This document shows positions 44,952 to 55,795 of a stretch of DNA of 64,000 nucleotides, piece after piece. The stretch comes from Poronia punctata (taxonomy: Eukaryota > Ascomycota > Sordariomycetes > Xylariales > Xylariaceae), in NCBI GenBank assembly GCA_022579005.1, contig MU401457.1, forward strand, positions 310,001-374,000. Reading direction: 5' to 3'. Numbering within the stretch: position 1 is the first letter of the stretch; each line of letters starts with the position of its first letter. The notes below the pieces were generated by a model. That model made no database searches. It was not told where the DNA came from and was given only the letters and a program-made list of their open reading frames with translations. Both the position numbers and the translations under genes were made by a program.

Positions 44952-47900
44952 ATGGCGGGCGTTGTCATAAAAGAAGCGTCTGAAGAGATGGACATCGACA
45001 TCTTGGATCAGGAGAATGTCTCGCAACGGGCCAGTTCGGCGAGACGAGGAAACAAGCAGAACATCCGACACCGCGCTTCCATCGCCTGTTTCTCTTGTAG
45101 AGACCGACGTATACGATGTGTTGTCCCCAAAGGAGGGTCCTCGTGTACACAATGTAAGCGATCTGGGACGGAATGTGTCATCAAGATGGACGACGAGCGC
45201 CGAAGGTAAGTGAAATACATCCGTCTTTCCAATATGTTGGCCTATGACCCAGAGATACTAATGAAATGTGTAGACCAATATCCAAGGTGTACGTGTCTTC
45301 TTTGTCGGCTCGAATCGACATGTTGGAAGGCATGTTACGCGAGAAAGGCGTGGTTGTTCCTCCAGCTACCCATCCACCCATGACAAAACATGAAGGATAT
45401 ACTCCAAGCTCAGGCGATGAACTGCGAATCTCGACTGCCATCCCTGAGCACATTTCAAAATCCGACTTGGGTTCAGCGGCCCACTACGTGCTGTCACCTC
45501 CTGATTCTGGCAGTGAATTTGGGTTGTTTGAAAGTCCAACGGAGGATTCCACCAACTCGAACACGCTGCCGCTGGAAGTAAAGGCTCTAAAGAGGAAAAG
45601 ATCGTCCTCCCGAAGTGTGGACTTGCAACAAGACGATTCCATGCAACGGCTATTCTCTCCCAAGGGTGGGTTGTCAGTCGACCACCTTTCTGGCAGATTA
45701 CGATACTTCGGTCCGACGGCAAACATTCATGTGTATGCCGACTCGCCCGATAGATACGACTCGAGAGAGCCGCCGGAGCAAGTTCGACGGGCAGAGCGCA
45801 TTATCAGATCACTCACACCCAAGACCCACGACCACCTGATGCAGAACTTCTGGACTTATCACAACAGCGTCTTGCAAGTCATTGACCGGAACGCCTTTGA
45901 GGGAGATAGGGGCTCCGAAAGGCCCAGATACTATTCGTCCTTCTTACATATCGTCATTCTAGCGATAGGCTGGCGTTTGGCCGACAAGGACCGTTGTGAT
46001 GTAGCGAGGTTGAACCTGGGGAACCGCGAGAGCACGTTGCATCGCGAAGCTCGGTACATGTTCGACATCGAATTAGAAAGGCCTATGGGTATCCCCAGCG
46101 TCCAGGCCCTAATACTTCTGGGCGATCTCGAGTGTGGGGTAGGTAGAGATAATGCGGGCTGGATGTATGCGGGTAAGTGGTTGCATCTAGTGACACGGAA
46201 CATGCAGTATCTTGTATTTACCCACATAATGCTAAACAAGAACCGCAGGGATGGCCATCCGGCTTGCATTCGACATAGGGTTACATACCGACTGTGACCA
46301 CATCGCGTTAACTGAACAAGAAATCAACATACGGCAGAGGGTTATGAAAGCTTGTATCCTTTATGACAGGTACTGGGCTCTATTTCTTGGTCGGCCCACG
46401 AGCATCAAGAGCCAGGATGTCGGCTTGGATCTTTCTTCTAGACGGGGCTCATATAGAAGTCACCCCCTATCCAACTCGAACCCACAAACGGAGACACAGG
46501 CACGAGAAGAAGAAATCCACGACCAGCTTCTTCAACTTATGGAATTGACAAGCGGCATCGTTGAGACACGGACCGAGGCTCAATCCGGGTCTAATGCGAG
46601 CCCTACATCCGAAGAATCAGATAACCGCGCCTATATGCGCGTATTGGCCATCGATCAACAGCTCCGAGGCTGGTACGCAAGGTTACCAGACCATTTGACA
46701 TGGAAAGTCGTAAATACGAGAGCGGCGCCCTTCAGTTACTTCCTCTTACACCAACAATATAACGCTATGATGATCATACTACACCGCTCATGGGAATATG
46801 ATGGATGGACAACGGGCGGGTCCGCTTCAGTACCACGCCCTAGTTCTCGAGGTCCCTTGAGTACGTCAAATATGGTGGAGAAGCGGGAAGACTCCGTCTC
46901 TGGCGAGGCCACCGACTCTGAGGACGGGAAGTGTCGGGTTCAAAACGAAAACAACCTTGTGCCGGAGCGGAGTGTTTGTACAAAAGCAGCTATTCAGTTT
47001 GCCCAAGTGCTCTCGCAATCTAAACAGAGATACCCTGTAGAGAAGACGGGATTCACTAGTCTACAGGCAGCTGGTGCCGCTACAACCGCTCTGATCGCAG
47101 CGATCGCGTACAGTAAGAGCGAGACGGACCGACGGAGTCATCTATCCTATCTGGGCGTAGTTGCCGATGCTGTCCAAAACATGAGCCGATCCTACCAGCC
47201 TGCAGCGAGAATGGTCAGCTTGACGCAGACGATGCTTTCAAAACTTCAATTGCCTCGGCACGACGTGCAAGATGGTCGTCTATACCCGTTTGAACAAGCC
47301 GCAAACGCGCTAAAGGATGGCTCCCAAGGCACAGACGATGATCAAATTAAGCTTCTACCAGTCCGCCGAGAGCACAACGATCAGGACCGATTCTTGGGGA
47401 ACAGGGACAAGCATACCCGTACAACGTCATTTCAGCGCGATGCCATGGTAGCACCGACGTTCAGCGGATCTCCGAGTCCTTCGATAAACAAACAAGCTCC
47501 TCTACCATCTAATACTCAACAGGGCTCCGTGCCGACGCTCTTCTCCAGCTTACCAGATCAGCCGAGCGAATTGTTTAACGTCAATACTCCCCGCACCTTG
47601 GCCGCCGGAGTCGATAGGGCATATGGAGGACCTATCAATCGAGGTGTTTCCGATGACTATCTTCGCGTGGCCCCGTCAGCCGAGGGCTGGGGACTGCACA
47701 GTCTGCACGCAGCGGGTTCCTTGAGCTACCCTGTCCCCAACTTCAACTCGCAGCTCTTCAACTGGACAGCGGGAGGACCGGCGACGATGATGCATCAACC
47801 AGCGATGAACACGAAAAATACAGGCATGGATCCACCTATGCTTAATAGGGGCGCGGGCAGGTCGGACCTTATTATGAGCAACGAAATGTTGCCCATTTGC

Positions 47901-48077
47901 AAAACTGAGGACTCGGGAAGCCTCGCATGGATGAGTAGCGAGAACCAGTTCAATGGCATTACGCCAGTGGGTCTAGCTGATCTTGGACAGGCCTGTGGGA
48001 AGGACGAGATGAACCTGAATCAAACGAATTCCCCTATCCTGCGTCGGAATCACGAATTAGACTTTCTCAGCTTTTGA
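44952..48077 (+). CDS. Zn2Cys6 fungal transcription factor
   Basis: Three exons, 44952-45205, 45274-46172 and 46249-48077, joined in phase, give 993 residues; introns are 68 and 76 bp. The binuclear zinc cluster is complete: Cys46, Cys49, Cys56, Cys65, Cys68, Cys75, spaced 2-6-8-2-6. After it, VSSLSARIDMLEGMLREKG is a coiled-coil dimerisation segment. The fungal-specific regulatory domain (PF04082 type) spans roughly 190-480 and includes GVGRDNAGWMYAGMAIRLAFDIGLH, which is made whole by the second splice. The C-terminal 300 residues are Ser/Pro/Gln-rich, as in activation regions. It should bind CGG-containing sites in the nucleus. Targets are unknown, and it lies too far from the SWN cluster to be assigned to it. 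Confidence 0.9.
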
Positions 48078-49088
48078 ATATATTTATAAGATATTCGATC
48101 GGGCGGTCTTTTTATGAGGATGGATGGATGAATGAATGAATGGGTTCTTATAATACCCCCAGATTTTCCGGGTTTGAGGCTTCTGGGCTGGGTAGGTCTC
48201 TTGTCTTTTTTGGCCGGAGTTGGTGTGAAATCAAAATAGGAGGGGATCAATGTATGGCGTTTTAGGATAGTTAATGTCTACTAGGCAATCTACGTCTTCT
48301 CGCATATATAAAGTTAGCATCTGGCTTGCTAGACAATTATGTATTTTGTGATCTAGTTTATTATTAAGTCACACGCAGGAATCTATCAGACTGTGAGGAA
48401 AAATCTACCATGATTACATGGTGTTTGCTAAGTATGTTGCTATTATGTAAACTGGTATTGCTATTATTCTTTAACAAAAACAATTCCGGTTTACTTGGAC
48501 TATCAGATAACTGCTGGCATACAAAGCAACTTGCAGCTCAGCTCGATTATACTTGTTTCTCCAACCACATCCTCCAAGGCGCAACAAAATTCGCGGTGCC
48601 GGAGTGCCGGAGTGTCGGAGGTGTCGCTTTCCCCATCCTCACCCGCATTCACCACATCCAGATCTCGTGACGTAATGGCGACGTCCCCGACCCGAGACTC
48701 TGGCTTGATTTATAATTGTAAGAAACTCCGGTTTTCCTTGATCTATTTTGCTAAATGATTTTTACTGGTTGTTTCTTTTCATTTTTTGGAAATATATAAG
48801 TGAAAAGGAATAAGATATTTGGGATATCTAAGATATTAATTGGTAAGTAAAAGGTGACTTACACGTACCTCCTCCTCCTCCTCCTCCTCCTCCTCCTCCT
48901 CCTCCTCCTCCTCATTGTATACGACAGACACACATAAATCCAGAGTCTGCATACACGATCTCTTCATCAATGATTTAGATTTAAATTCTACACCTACATC
49001 ATCTAATCTAAACAAAAGAGACAGAGAAAAATTAATCCTTTCCCCGTCTTAAAACCACCACGACCGGGATACCAACCAACAAAAAAAA
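48078..49088. other. Intergenic spacer with microsatellite
   Basis: About 1 kb between two plus-strand genes. It contains a 15-copy CCT repeat (48868-48912) and a short GAAT/GGAT repeat near 48119-48141. No gene is recognised. Confidence 0.5.
48868..48912 (+). repeat. CCT trinucleotide microsatellite, 15 copies
   Basis: Exact CCT repeats about 175 bp upstream of the start codon at 49089. Pyrimidine tracts like this are common in fungal promoters. Confidence 0.95.
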
Positions 49089-50053
49089 ATGGCATCATTA
49101 TCATCCCCGCACCACGTCCTCCTCCTAGGCGGCAGCGGAAAAGTCGCCCAACTCCTAACGCCCATGCTCCTGAAGCGATCATGGACCGTGACCAGTATAA
49201 TCCGTAATCCGGAACAAGTCTCCAATCTGGAAAGACTTTCCCCTGCCGGAAAAGGAAAACTCAACGTTAGGGTCTGGAGTATCGAAGACGAAGCTAGATC
49301 GGAAGAAGGTGCAAAGGCACTGTTGGACGAGGTGAAGCCCGATTATGTCGTTTTTAGTGCGGGCGCTGGTGGGAAGGGCGGGGAGGGGAGGGTATGTTTA
49401 TTTTCTTTTTCCTTTTTCCTATTTCCCACTTTTCTTTGCTTTCCTTCATTCCTTTTCTTTTAGTTATATCTATATATACCTGTCATATGGCTACTCTACT
49501 GTTACTAATAGATGGAAAAAAAAAAAAGACATTCAAAATCGACCGCGACGCAGCGATAAACTTCCTCCGCGCCTCCGCATCTCAAAACAGTCCGGTTAAG
49601 AGATTCATCCTCATCTCCTTCCTCACATCGAGATTACGGAAAGCTCCCTGGTGGACGGATGATCAATGGCGAGAGGCGAGAGAAGGGGTTCTTACGCAGT
49701 TGAAGACGTATTATGAGGCGAAGGTTGCGGCTGATCAGGCTCTTTATGAAATTGCAAAGGCGAAGGGGGAAAGGGATGGGGGGGATGGATTTGCGGCTGT
49801 TAGTTTGAGACCGGGAGAGTTGACGCTTGATAATGTTAGAGGGGTGGAGTTGGGTAAGACGAGGAATACTTCTGGCAAGACGAGTAGGGAGGCGGTTGCG
49901 TATGTTACGGCCAAGTTGTTGGATAGTGAAGGGTTGAGGAGTGGGTGGATTGATTTGTTGGATGGGGGGGAGGATCCTGATGACGCGGTTAGGAGGGTTG
50001 TTGATGAGGGGGTGGATTGTGCCGAGGGAGAGCCTTTTTATGAGGCGAAGTGA
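49089..50053 (+). CDS. NAD(P)-binding (atypical SDR, NmrA/YwnB-like) protein
   Basis: Two exons, 49089-49391 and 49529-50053, with a 137-bp GTATGT intron, give 274 residues. The N-terminus HHVLLLGGSGKVAQLLTPML is a GxxGxxG dinucleotide-binding loop of the PF13460 type. YVVFSAGAGGKGGEGR precedes the intron; exon 2 has KRFILISFLTSRL, the tyrosine of QLKTYYEAKVAADQAL in the usual YxxxK-like place, and SLRPGELT. It is probably a cytosolic reductase or epimerase-like protein of unknown substrate. The acceptor lies in an A-run (AAAAAAG), so the exact splice point is the least sure part, though the phase fits. Confidence 0.78.
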
Positions 50054-51429
50054 GGGACGTAGACGATAGGTTATTTTCAAAAGTTAGTTGTGTTTGATTA
50101 TCTGGTTGGATATATTTCATTGGGATGTATCATGTCATCACTTGTTCGACTGACAAGGCTACGCCTACTGTCATTCCTTCTCTTCTAACACCTGATCCTC
50201 TGCTTTGCAACTATAGTATCGAAATCACTTAATACCTACCTCCTATTACCCTTTATTAGACACGGGAACCTTCACTCCTTCTCGTCATTTATGTTAGCCC
50301 ACGAGGCTAGTCATCTTATTCAATGGTTACGATCTCAGTCCGCTGTAAGAGGTTGCTGGATTAAAAACCCCAGTTTTTAAAGAATTTCCATTCCAATCCA
50401 AGGCAAGGTGTTATTGCATTTTCCCTCGATTGTGATATCTATCTTGAACCAGCCAGTTAGTCCATTATACTCGTAGGAACTGTATGCGACAAAGTCTCTA
50501 CTTATGCACATCATCACGCAGCCAGCCTCGTTTACAATGATAACACCGCCACGCCTCAGATGTGCTGCAGAAAAAAGGTATATCTACCTATCTAAGGGCG
50601 GAGGTACGTAGGAAGTGAGTACTACTTCATAATCTATCATTTTATGTCATGTCGACTATACAATTTATTCAGCTCGCTTAACTATCATTTGTGAAAAGAA
50701 ACAAAAAGTGACAACTGGGACAAGCTGAATAAATGACATTCCAACTCAGCCAAACAGAGGGACGCTCAAGATGAATATTTTATCCACGGGGATATATGAC
50801 AGAGCCTTTCGGAGTCCAGAAGGAAATAGGCTGAAGCAAGAAAGCCATAAGCTGACTGTGAATGATGAAGTAGGTTGACGCGCGTCCGGACGAAAATCGT
50901 TTCAGCTGCCAAGGCTTAGGGCCTTATTCTTGGGTTTCCATCGACCAAAGAAATTCTGACAACATTTTGATTCATTGCTGTTCTTTTGAAATTTTCTGGA
51001 CATGATGATACCTTATTTGACAAGATTGGCTGTTGTTGAATGGTCAGTTTCATTTTCAAAAGGCAACCTGTCAACCTGTGTACGTACGTGTGTCAGCTTG
51101 AAGATTATTACATCGCAAGGCGGCTTTGGAATACATCTCTTTACCTAGACAGATGGTCATCCAAGACTTGTAAGAGCCGTTCAACACAATCTGATATTCA
51201 GACCATGTACGGTACACACACACACAATTGACATAGCCCCTTTATCCACAAAGACGGGAACTTGCGTGTCAGATGGCGGACGGTTATTGCGGGATGGTAA
51301 ATAAACGCGGAGTTAAGAACTTCCCAAAAGTGAGAACCAATCAATGTCCGTGCCGATTTCCTTGATCCTGTAAAGTAAAGTAGGAACATGTGGCCAATTA
51401 GATCAAACCGTGACGAATCTACTCTTGCC
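50054..51429. other. Intergenic region left of the miniature transposon
   Basis: About 1.4 kb of AT-moderate DNA. Frames such as 51040-51231 are short and featureless. No gene is supported. Confidence 0.5.
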
Positions 51430-51437
51430 CAAAACTC

Positions 51438-52019
51438 TAGCCCACCTACGTCTACCTTAAAAAATTCCTACATCTAAGGAGTTTCCCTACTTAGTGCACG
51501 TTAGCCCCTTCCTTTTAAATGTTTTTATAGTACAGCGCCTTAGCATGTACCCTTAAGATTAATAACTTTTAATTAATATAGGTAGTACTTATAAGCAAGT
51601 ATAGCAGGTATAGCAAGTATAGCAGGTATAGCAAGTATAGCAGGTATAGCAAGTATAGCAAGTATAGCAAGTATAGCAAGTATAGCAAGTATAGCAAGTA
51701 TAGCAAGTATAGCAAGTATAGCAAGTATAGCAAGTATAGCAGGTATAGCAAGTATAGCAGGTATAGCAAGTTAAGAGGAAGGTACTTAAGTAGCTAGTAT
51801 AGCGGCTTAGTATACATAAGTACTTAGGTACCGGTAATAGAAAGTATAAGTAGCAAAATTAGGCTGCAAGTATAAGTTATGTCATTTTTCTTTTAAATAC
51901 TTAAGCAAAAGACGCTGCGTTGCGATCTGCCCTTATTTGCATACTAGCGTTAAGTATCGGGACCTAAGTAGGGAACTCCTTAGATGTAGGAATTTTTTAA
52001 GGTAGACGTAGGTAGGCTA
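51438..52019. mobile_element. hAT-like miniature inverted-repeat transposon, 582 bp
   Basis: Terminal inverted repeats of about 57 bp (51438-51494 and 51964-52019) match with one mismatch near the tip and one single-base length difference; they start TAGCC. The element is flanked by an exact 8-bp direct repeat, CAAAACTC, at 51430-51437 and 52020-52027, the size expected for hAT target duplication. The interior carries a 9-bp minisatellite and no coding sequence, so it depends on a transposase elsewhere. The TIRs are almost unaltered, unlike the RIP-damaged element at 38-43 kb, which suggests a younger insertion or escape from RIP. Confidence 0.85.
51593..51770 (+). repeat. 9-bp minisatellite inside the miniature transposon
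   Basis: About 20 tandem units of TATAGCAAG/TATAGCAGG type. The two variants are interspersed, with a central block of uniform AAG units. The minus strand reads as a repeated Leu-Leu-Tyr frame, which is a by-product of the repeat and not a gene. Confidence 0.9.
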
Positions 52020-52027
52020 CAAAACTC

Positions 52028-53499
52028 TAGCTGTAGACTAGACCGAAGCCTAATCAGGTAAGCACGTAGGTACATGTAGTCTAGCTACTGCTAATTATAT
52101 CTATTTACAGCACGCTATGCCGTTCTAGGTTAGAAATGGCCTTTGAGTCGCGGAGGTATTGGGCGGCTCTTTCCCAGCAATTAATTACGTGTACATGTAA
52201 TTGCTGCGCCTTCTTGCTAGCACTGCTTCGGGTCGGTCTAAAAGTCTAGATAGCTCTTTTCAGAGGCGGTGTTTACAAAAACCTACTTACCTACCACACG
52301 TGCTTACGAGTAGGTGCGTGTTTATGGTCTAGGTATGGAATTGGAACGAGTTTTCATCTCCAGCTGCACCATGACCCGGATCCCGGCATCTGTTTGGAGA
52401 TGTTGGTGAAGGGCACAGTCAAAATACCTACCCATCTGAATTCACCTTCTAGAATAGTTGGACCCTTGGACCCGGACTCTCTGCCCGGACAACTGGGAAG
52501 GAAGCGATATTGCTACTCAAAAGTCATCCGTATAACTTGACGTTTATAGATCGACACGTGACAGGCAGAATGTACTGGTAAAGACTAAACTCTTGAATAT
52601 ATTAGTATATAATAAGCTTTTGTAGCCCAAAGGCGAGCTTTTTGGTGATGCATACATAACAAAGGACCTTTGCCCGTCGCTTAAGCTGTAAATTGAGTTG
52701 TAAATTGAGTGGGACTTGGGAATAATCTTTCCAATCATTCCGTAATAAGGCTTGCATTGCCATGGCCTGAAGAAGGTCTCGTCTAAAAGCCTAGGCTTCC
52801 TCCACTCCACTCGTTACGGGCTATCCGGGGGAGGTACCGAGGTAGCTGTCCCTTGCCTTTGGAACTTGACAAAGGGCTGGAGTGTTTCACGACATATATT
52901 CCGCGTGTCATACACCAAGAAAGGGTAGGATGCCCCGTGCCTTTCAACGTAGGTACGGATTTTATAGTTGAACCATGTACTCTCCTGGATTCGAACTACT
53001 TACTGTTGCCGTTGTGTGCTGCCTGTTGAGATTACAATTGCTGCCTACGAGTACTCGTACCTACTGCTGAGCAAGTCTAGGGCTTGTCACTGCTTGTGTA
53101 GACGACCTCTTGGCTTGCGCCTTGGGGATAGGTAGTGGAGCTCTGATCATCTGCTGTTTAACCCACCCACTCTTGTACTCGTAACGTACTGACGTTTCTG
53201 CTAGCCGCTTGGCAGAACAGGGTGTGGGCGTCAGCTCGCATTTCCTTTCATTTCGCATTTTGGTCTACCAAGTAGGTGTAACCTACCCTCAACACAACCA
53301 TAAATCATCCCGTGCAAGGTTACCTGCCTGTCTCGCCCTACGCGCTCCCTAAACTTTTTGGACCTTTCCTTTCCATTCTGTTTTAATTCTTGTTCTTAAT
53401 CAACTTAATCAATTCCTTATTTCTTGATTGCTAGCTGTATCTGCCACATTTAACCCTTGCACCCACCCTATATTCAAGACAACATAAAACTCCGCAGCA
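52028..53499. other. Intergenic region and promoter of the aspartic protease
   Basis: About 1.5 kb without a supported gene. A GGATTCGAAC sequence at 52987-52996 looks like a reversed tRNA B-box, but no tRNA stems can be formed around it. The right end is pyrimidine-rich, as in fungal leaders. Confidence 0.5.
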
Positions 53500-55038
53500 A
53501 TGGGAAACGCTGCGAAGTTTGCGACGGGCTCCCTGCTCGCCTCGGCTGCCTCAGCTCAGGTTGTGCAGTGGGACATTGCCAGAAAACCACACCCCGCGTC
53601 CAAGGTGCACCGGCGCGACGATGGCTGGATAGAGGAGATTATCACCAACGAGAGGATGCGGGGCGGCTACTTTGCTTCTTGCACTGTCGGAACCCCGCCA
53701 CAGAATCTGACGTTGCAACTCGATACTGGATCCAGTGACATATGGGTGCCGTCCGTCGATTCGAGCGCCTGTCAGGATGTATCTTCGCAAGAAGGAGGTT
53801 GCACTTTTGGCGCATGTAAGTGTCATGATGAAACTCACACTGCCGTCTGGTTGATGGGGGAAAACGCGGACATTTGTGGCTAATTCCTTCGCGTAGATAA
53901 TTACGAGGAGTCAAGTACGTTCGACGTTGTGAACCGAAATTTCGAGATCAACTATGTGGACGGGAGCCATTCGATAGGCGACTATATCACCGAAGTTTTC
54001 GGCATCGGCGACGTGCGGTTACCCAACACGACGATGGGTCTGGGATTGGACACGGACATTCCCTATGGCTTGGTCGGTGTCGGTTACTATCTAAACGAAG
54101 CATCGCGGACCAAATACCCGAACTTGCCGATTGTCATGATGCAGGAAGGCCATATCGCCACGAACGCGTATAGTCTATGGCTTAACGACTTGGATGCTGG
54201 CACAGGAAGCATTCTCTTTGGCGGTATCGATACCGAAAAGTACCAGGGCAATCTGACCCGACTCAACGTGAAAAAGGACCCGCAGACCGGGGCGTACACT
54301 TCGTTTATTCTGGAGTTGACATCGCTATCAGCCCACTCGTCGACTGGTACCGATGACCTACCGTCGCGGGAGTACCCTATCGATGTCGTGCTTGATTCCG
54401 GTACCACGTATAGCTACATTCCCCAAGACCTAGCTCAAGAGGTTTGGACAGAGGTGGGCGCTCAGTGGGTGCCTCGGTATCAGATAGCTGCTATTCCGTG
54501 TGGCATGGCAAGGAGTCCGGGCTATTTTACTTTCACCTTTGGAGGAGAAGGTGGACCTTCGATCAGGGTCGGCATGGACGAACTGGTTATTACGCCTTCG
54601 TCGGGCGGATACAGGGACAACGACATCTGCCCCTTTGGCATCCAGAACTCCACCAGTGACCCGTACCTTCTTGGAGACACTTTTCTCCGATCCGCCTACG
54701 TGGTTTATGATCTCTCGAATAATGAAATTGCCCTCGCGCACACGGATTTCAATTCGACAACATCCAACATCATACCATTCCCGAGTCGGGGAGCTACGAT
54801 CCCGTCATCGACGCCGGCGGGGAACCAGAACTCCCCTTCAACGGGACCTAACGGCAGCCCGGATTACGATGCTAGAGGCGGCTTCAACGACCGCGGCGGT
54901 AACGGTGGTGGCGGTGACAGCGGCGACGACGATGGTAACGCAGCTCTTGCTCTCGGGCCCAGCACTGCCCACTTTGTCGCGATAGGAGCCACCATAGGCC
55001 TCATGGTAATGGGCGGTGGCATGTTCACTCTGTTTTAA
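53500..55038 (+). CDS. Secreted or GPI-anchored aspartic protease (yapsin/candidapepsin-like)
   Basis: Two exons, 53500-53815 and 53897-55038, with an 81-bp GTAAGT...GTAG intron, give 485 residues. The N-terminus is a short signal peptide ending near AASAQ. A propeptide with a KVHRRDD basic site follows. The two catalytic aspartates are in LQLDTGSSDIWVP (Asp75) and VVLDSGTTYSYIP (about Asp272). DPYLLGDTFLRSAYVVYDL is the conserved C-lobe segment. The tail is Ser/Gly/Asn-rich and ends in a hydrophobic stretch, FVAIGATIGLMVMGGGMF, as expected for GPI attachment to membrane or cell wall. It probably matures or sheds cell-surface proteins at acid pH. Confidence 0.92.
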
Positions 55039-55795
55039 TATGATTTGTATTTGGGCATTAGGCGTATACCTGGATTGAATACAGCAGGGCTATCGGGATC
55101 AATTGGGTACATTGATTGGATTGACTATGAGTACCTAGTCATAGATTTGAGGCTTCTCTACAGCCGTACATAAAACAAACATCATGCATAAATAAAGCGG
55201 ATCACAAAATCAGTCACGGACTTTTGATACTATAAGGCATCGATGACTTGAATAGCAGATTGAGCCATGTATTTGCCGCATCTCTCAAGATGCTTCAGTT
55301 TGTTAGAGTAACTTGTGAAGCAACGTATATTAGCATGTCGACGGAGCCTAGTAGGTTTCTACAGCTCGGTTGAAGGTATATACGTAAGGGGACAGGAGGT
55401 AGATGAGTGGAAGGCATATACGAGTAGACTTTGCCTTCCCAGCGAAGATATCGAAGATTGCTAACCATAGACTGCCATAAGACTCTAGGATTGGGTTGAT
55501 GGATATCTGCGACTATAATAGGGGCCCCTGGAGATGGTGGGTCAGGAGCACTTTAGTATAAAAACACTGCCGTTTAATTCGCTGGGAGAGTCCATCGCCC
55601 CGTTAAAAATTTCAGGAACGTCGGGAAGCCAGATGGAAATCTTCAATTGTCAATTGAGCGCCGAACAGGAAAATAGTACTCTTACAAGGACTATTCCTGT
55701 CCCATAAACCTCGCCTGCCTGCCCTTTAGGCCTTGCATAGCCTCCCTCGAATTCGATTCTTTCCTGTCGTTTTACAAGAGTATCTGTTTTTCATC
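55039..55795. other. Intergenic region and MEF1 promoter
   Basis: About 750 bp between two plus-strand genes. No gene, RNA or repeat is recognised. Confidence 0.5.

Noticed and set aside
51569..51769. Minus-strand protein made of Leu-Leu-Tyr repeats
   Set aside because: It is only the translation of the 9-bp minisatellite.
52970..53060. Possible minus-strand tRNA, because of a GGATTCGAAC (reverse B-box) sequence
   Set aside because: No acceptor or T-arm stem pairs can be formed around it and no A-box lies at the right distance.
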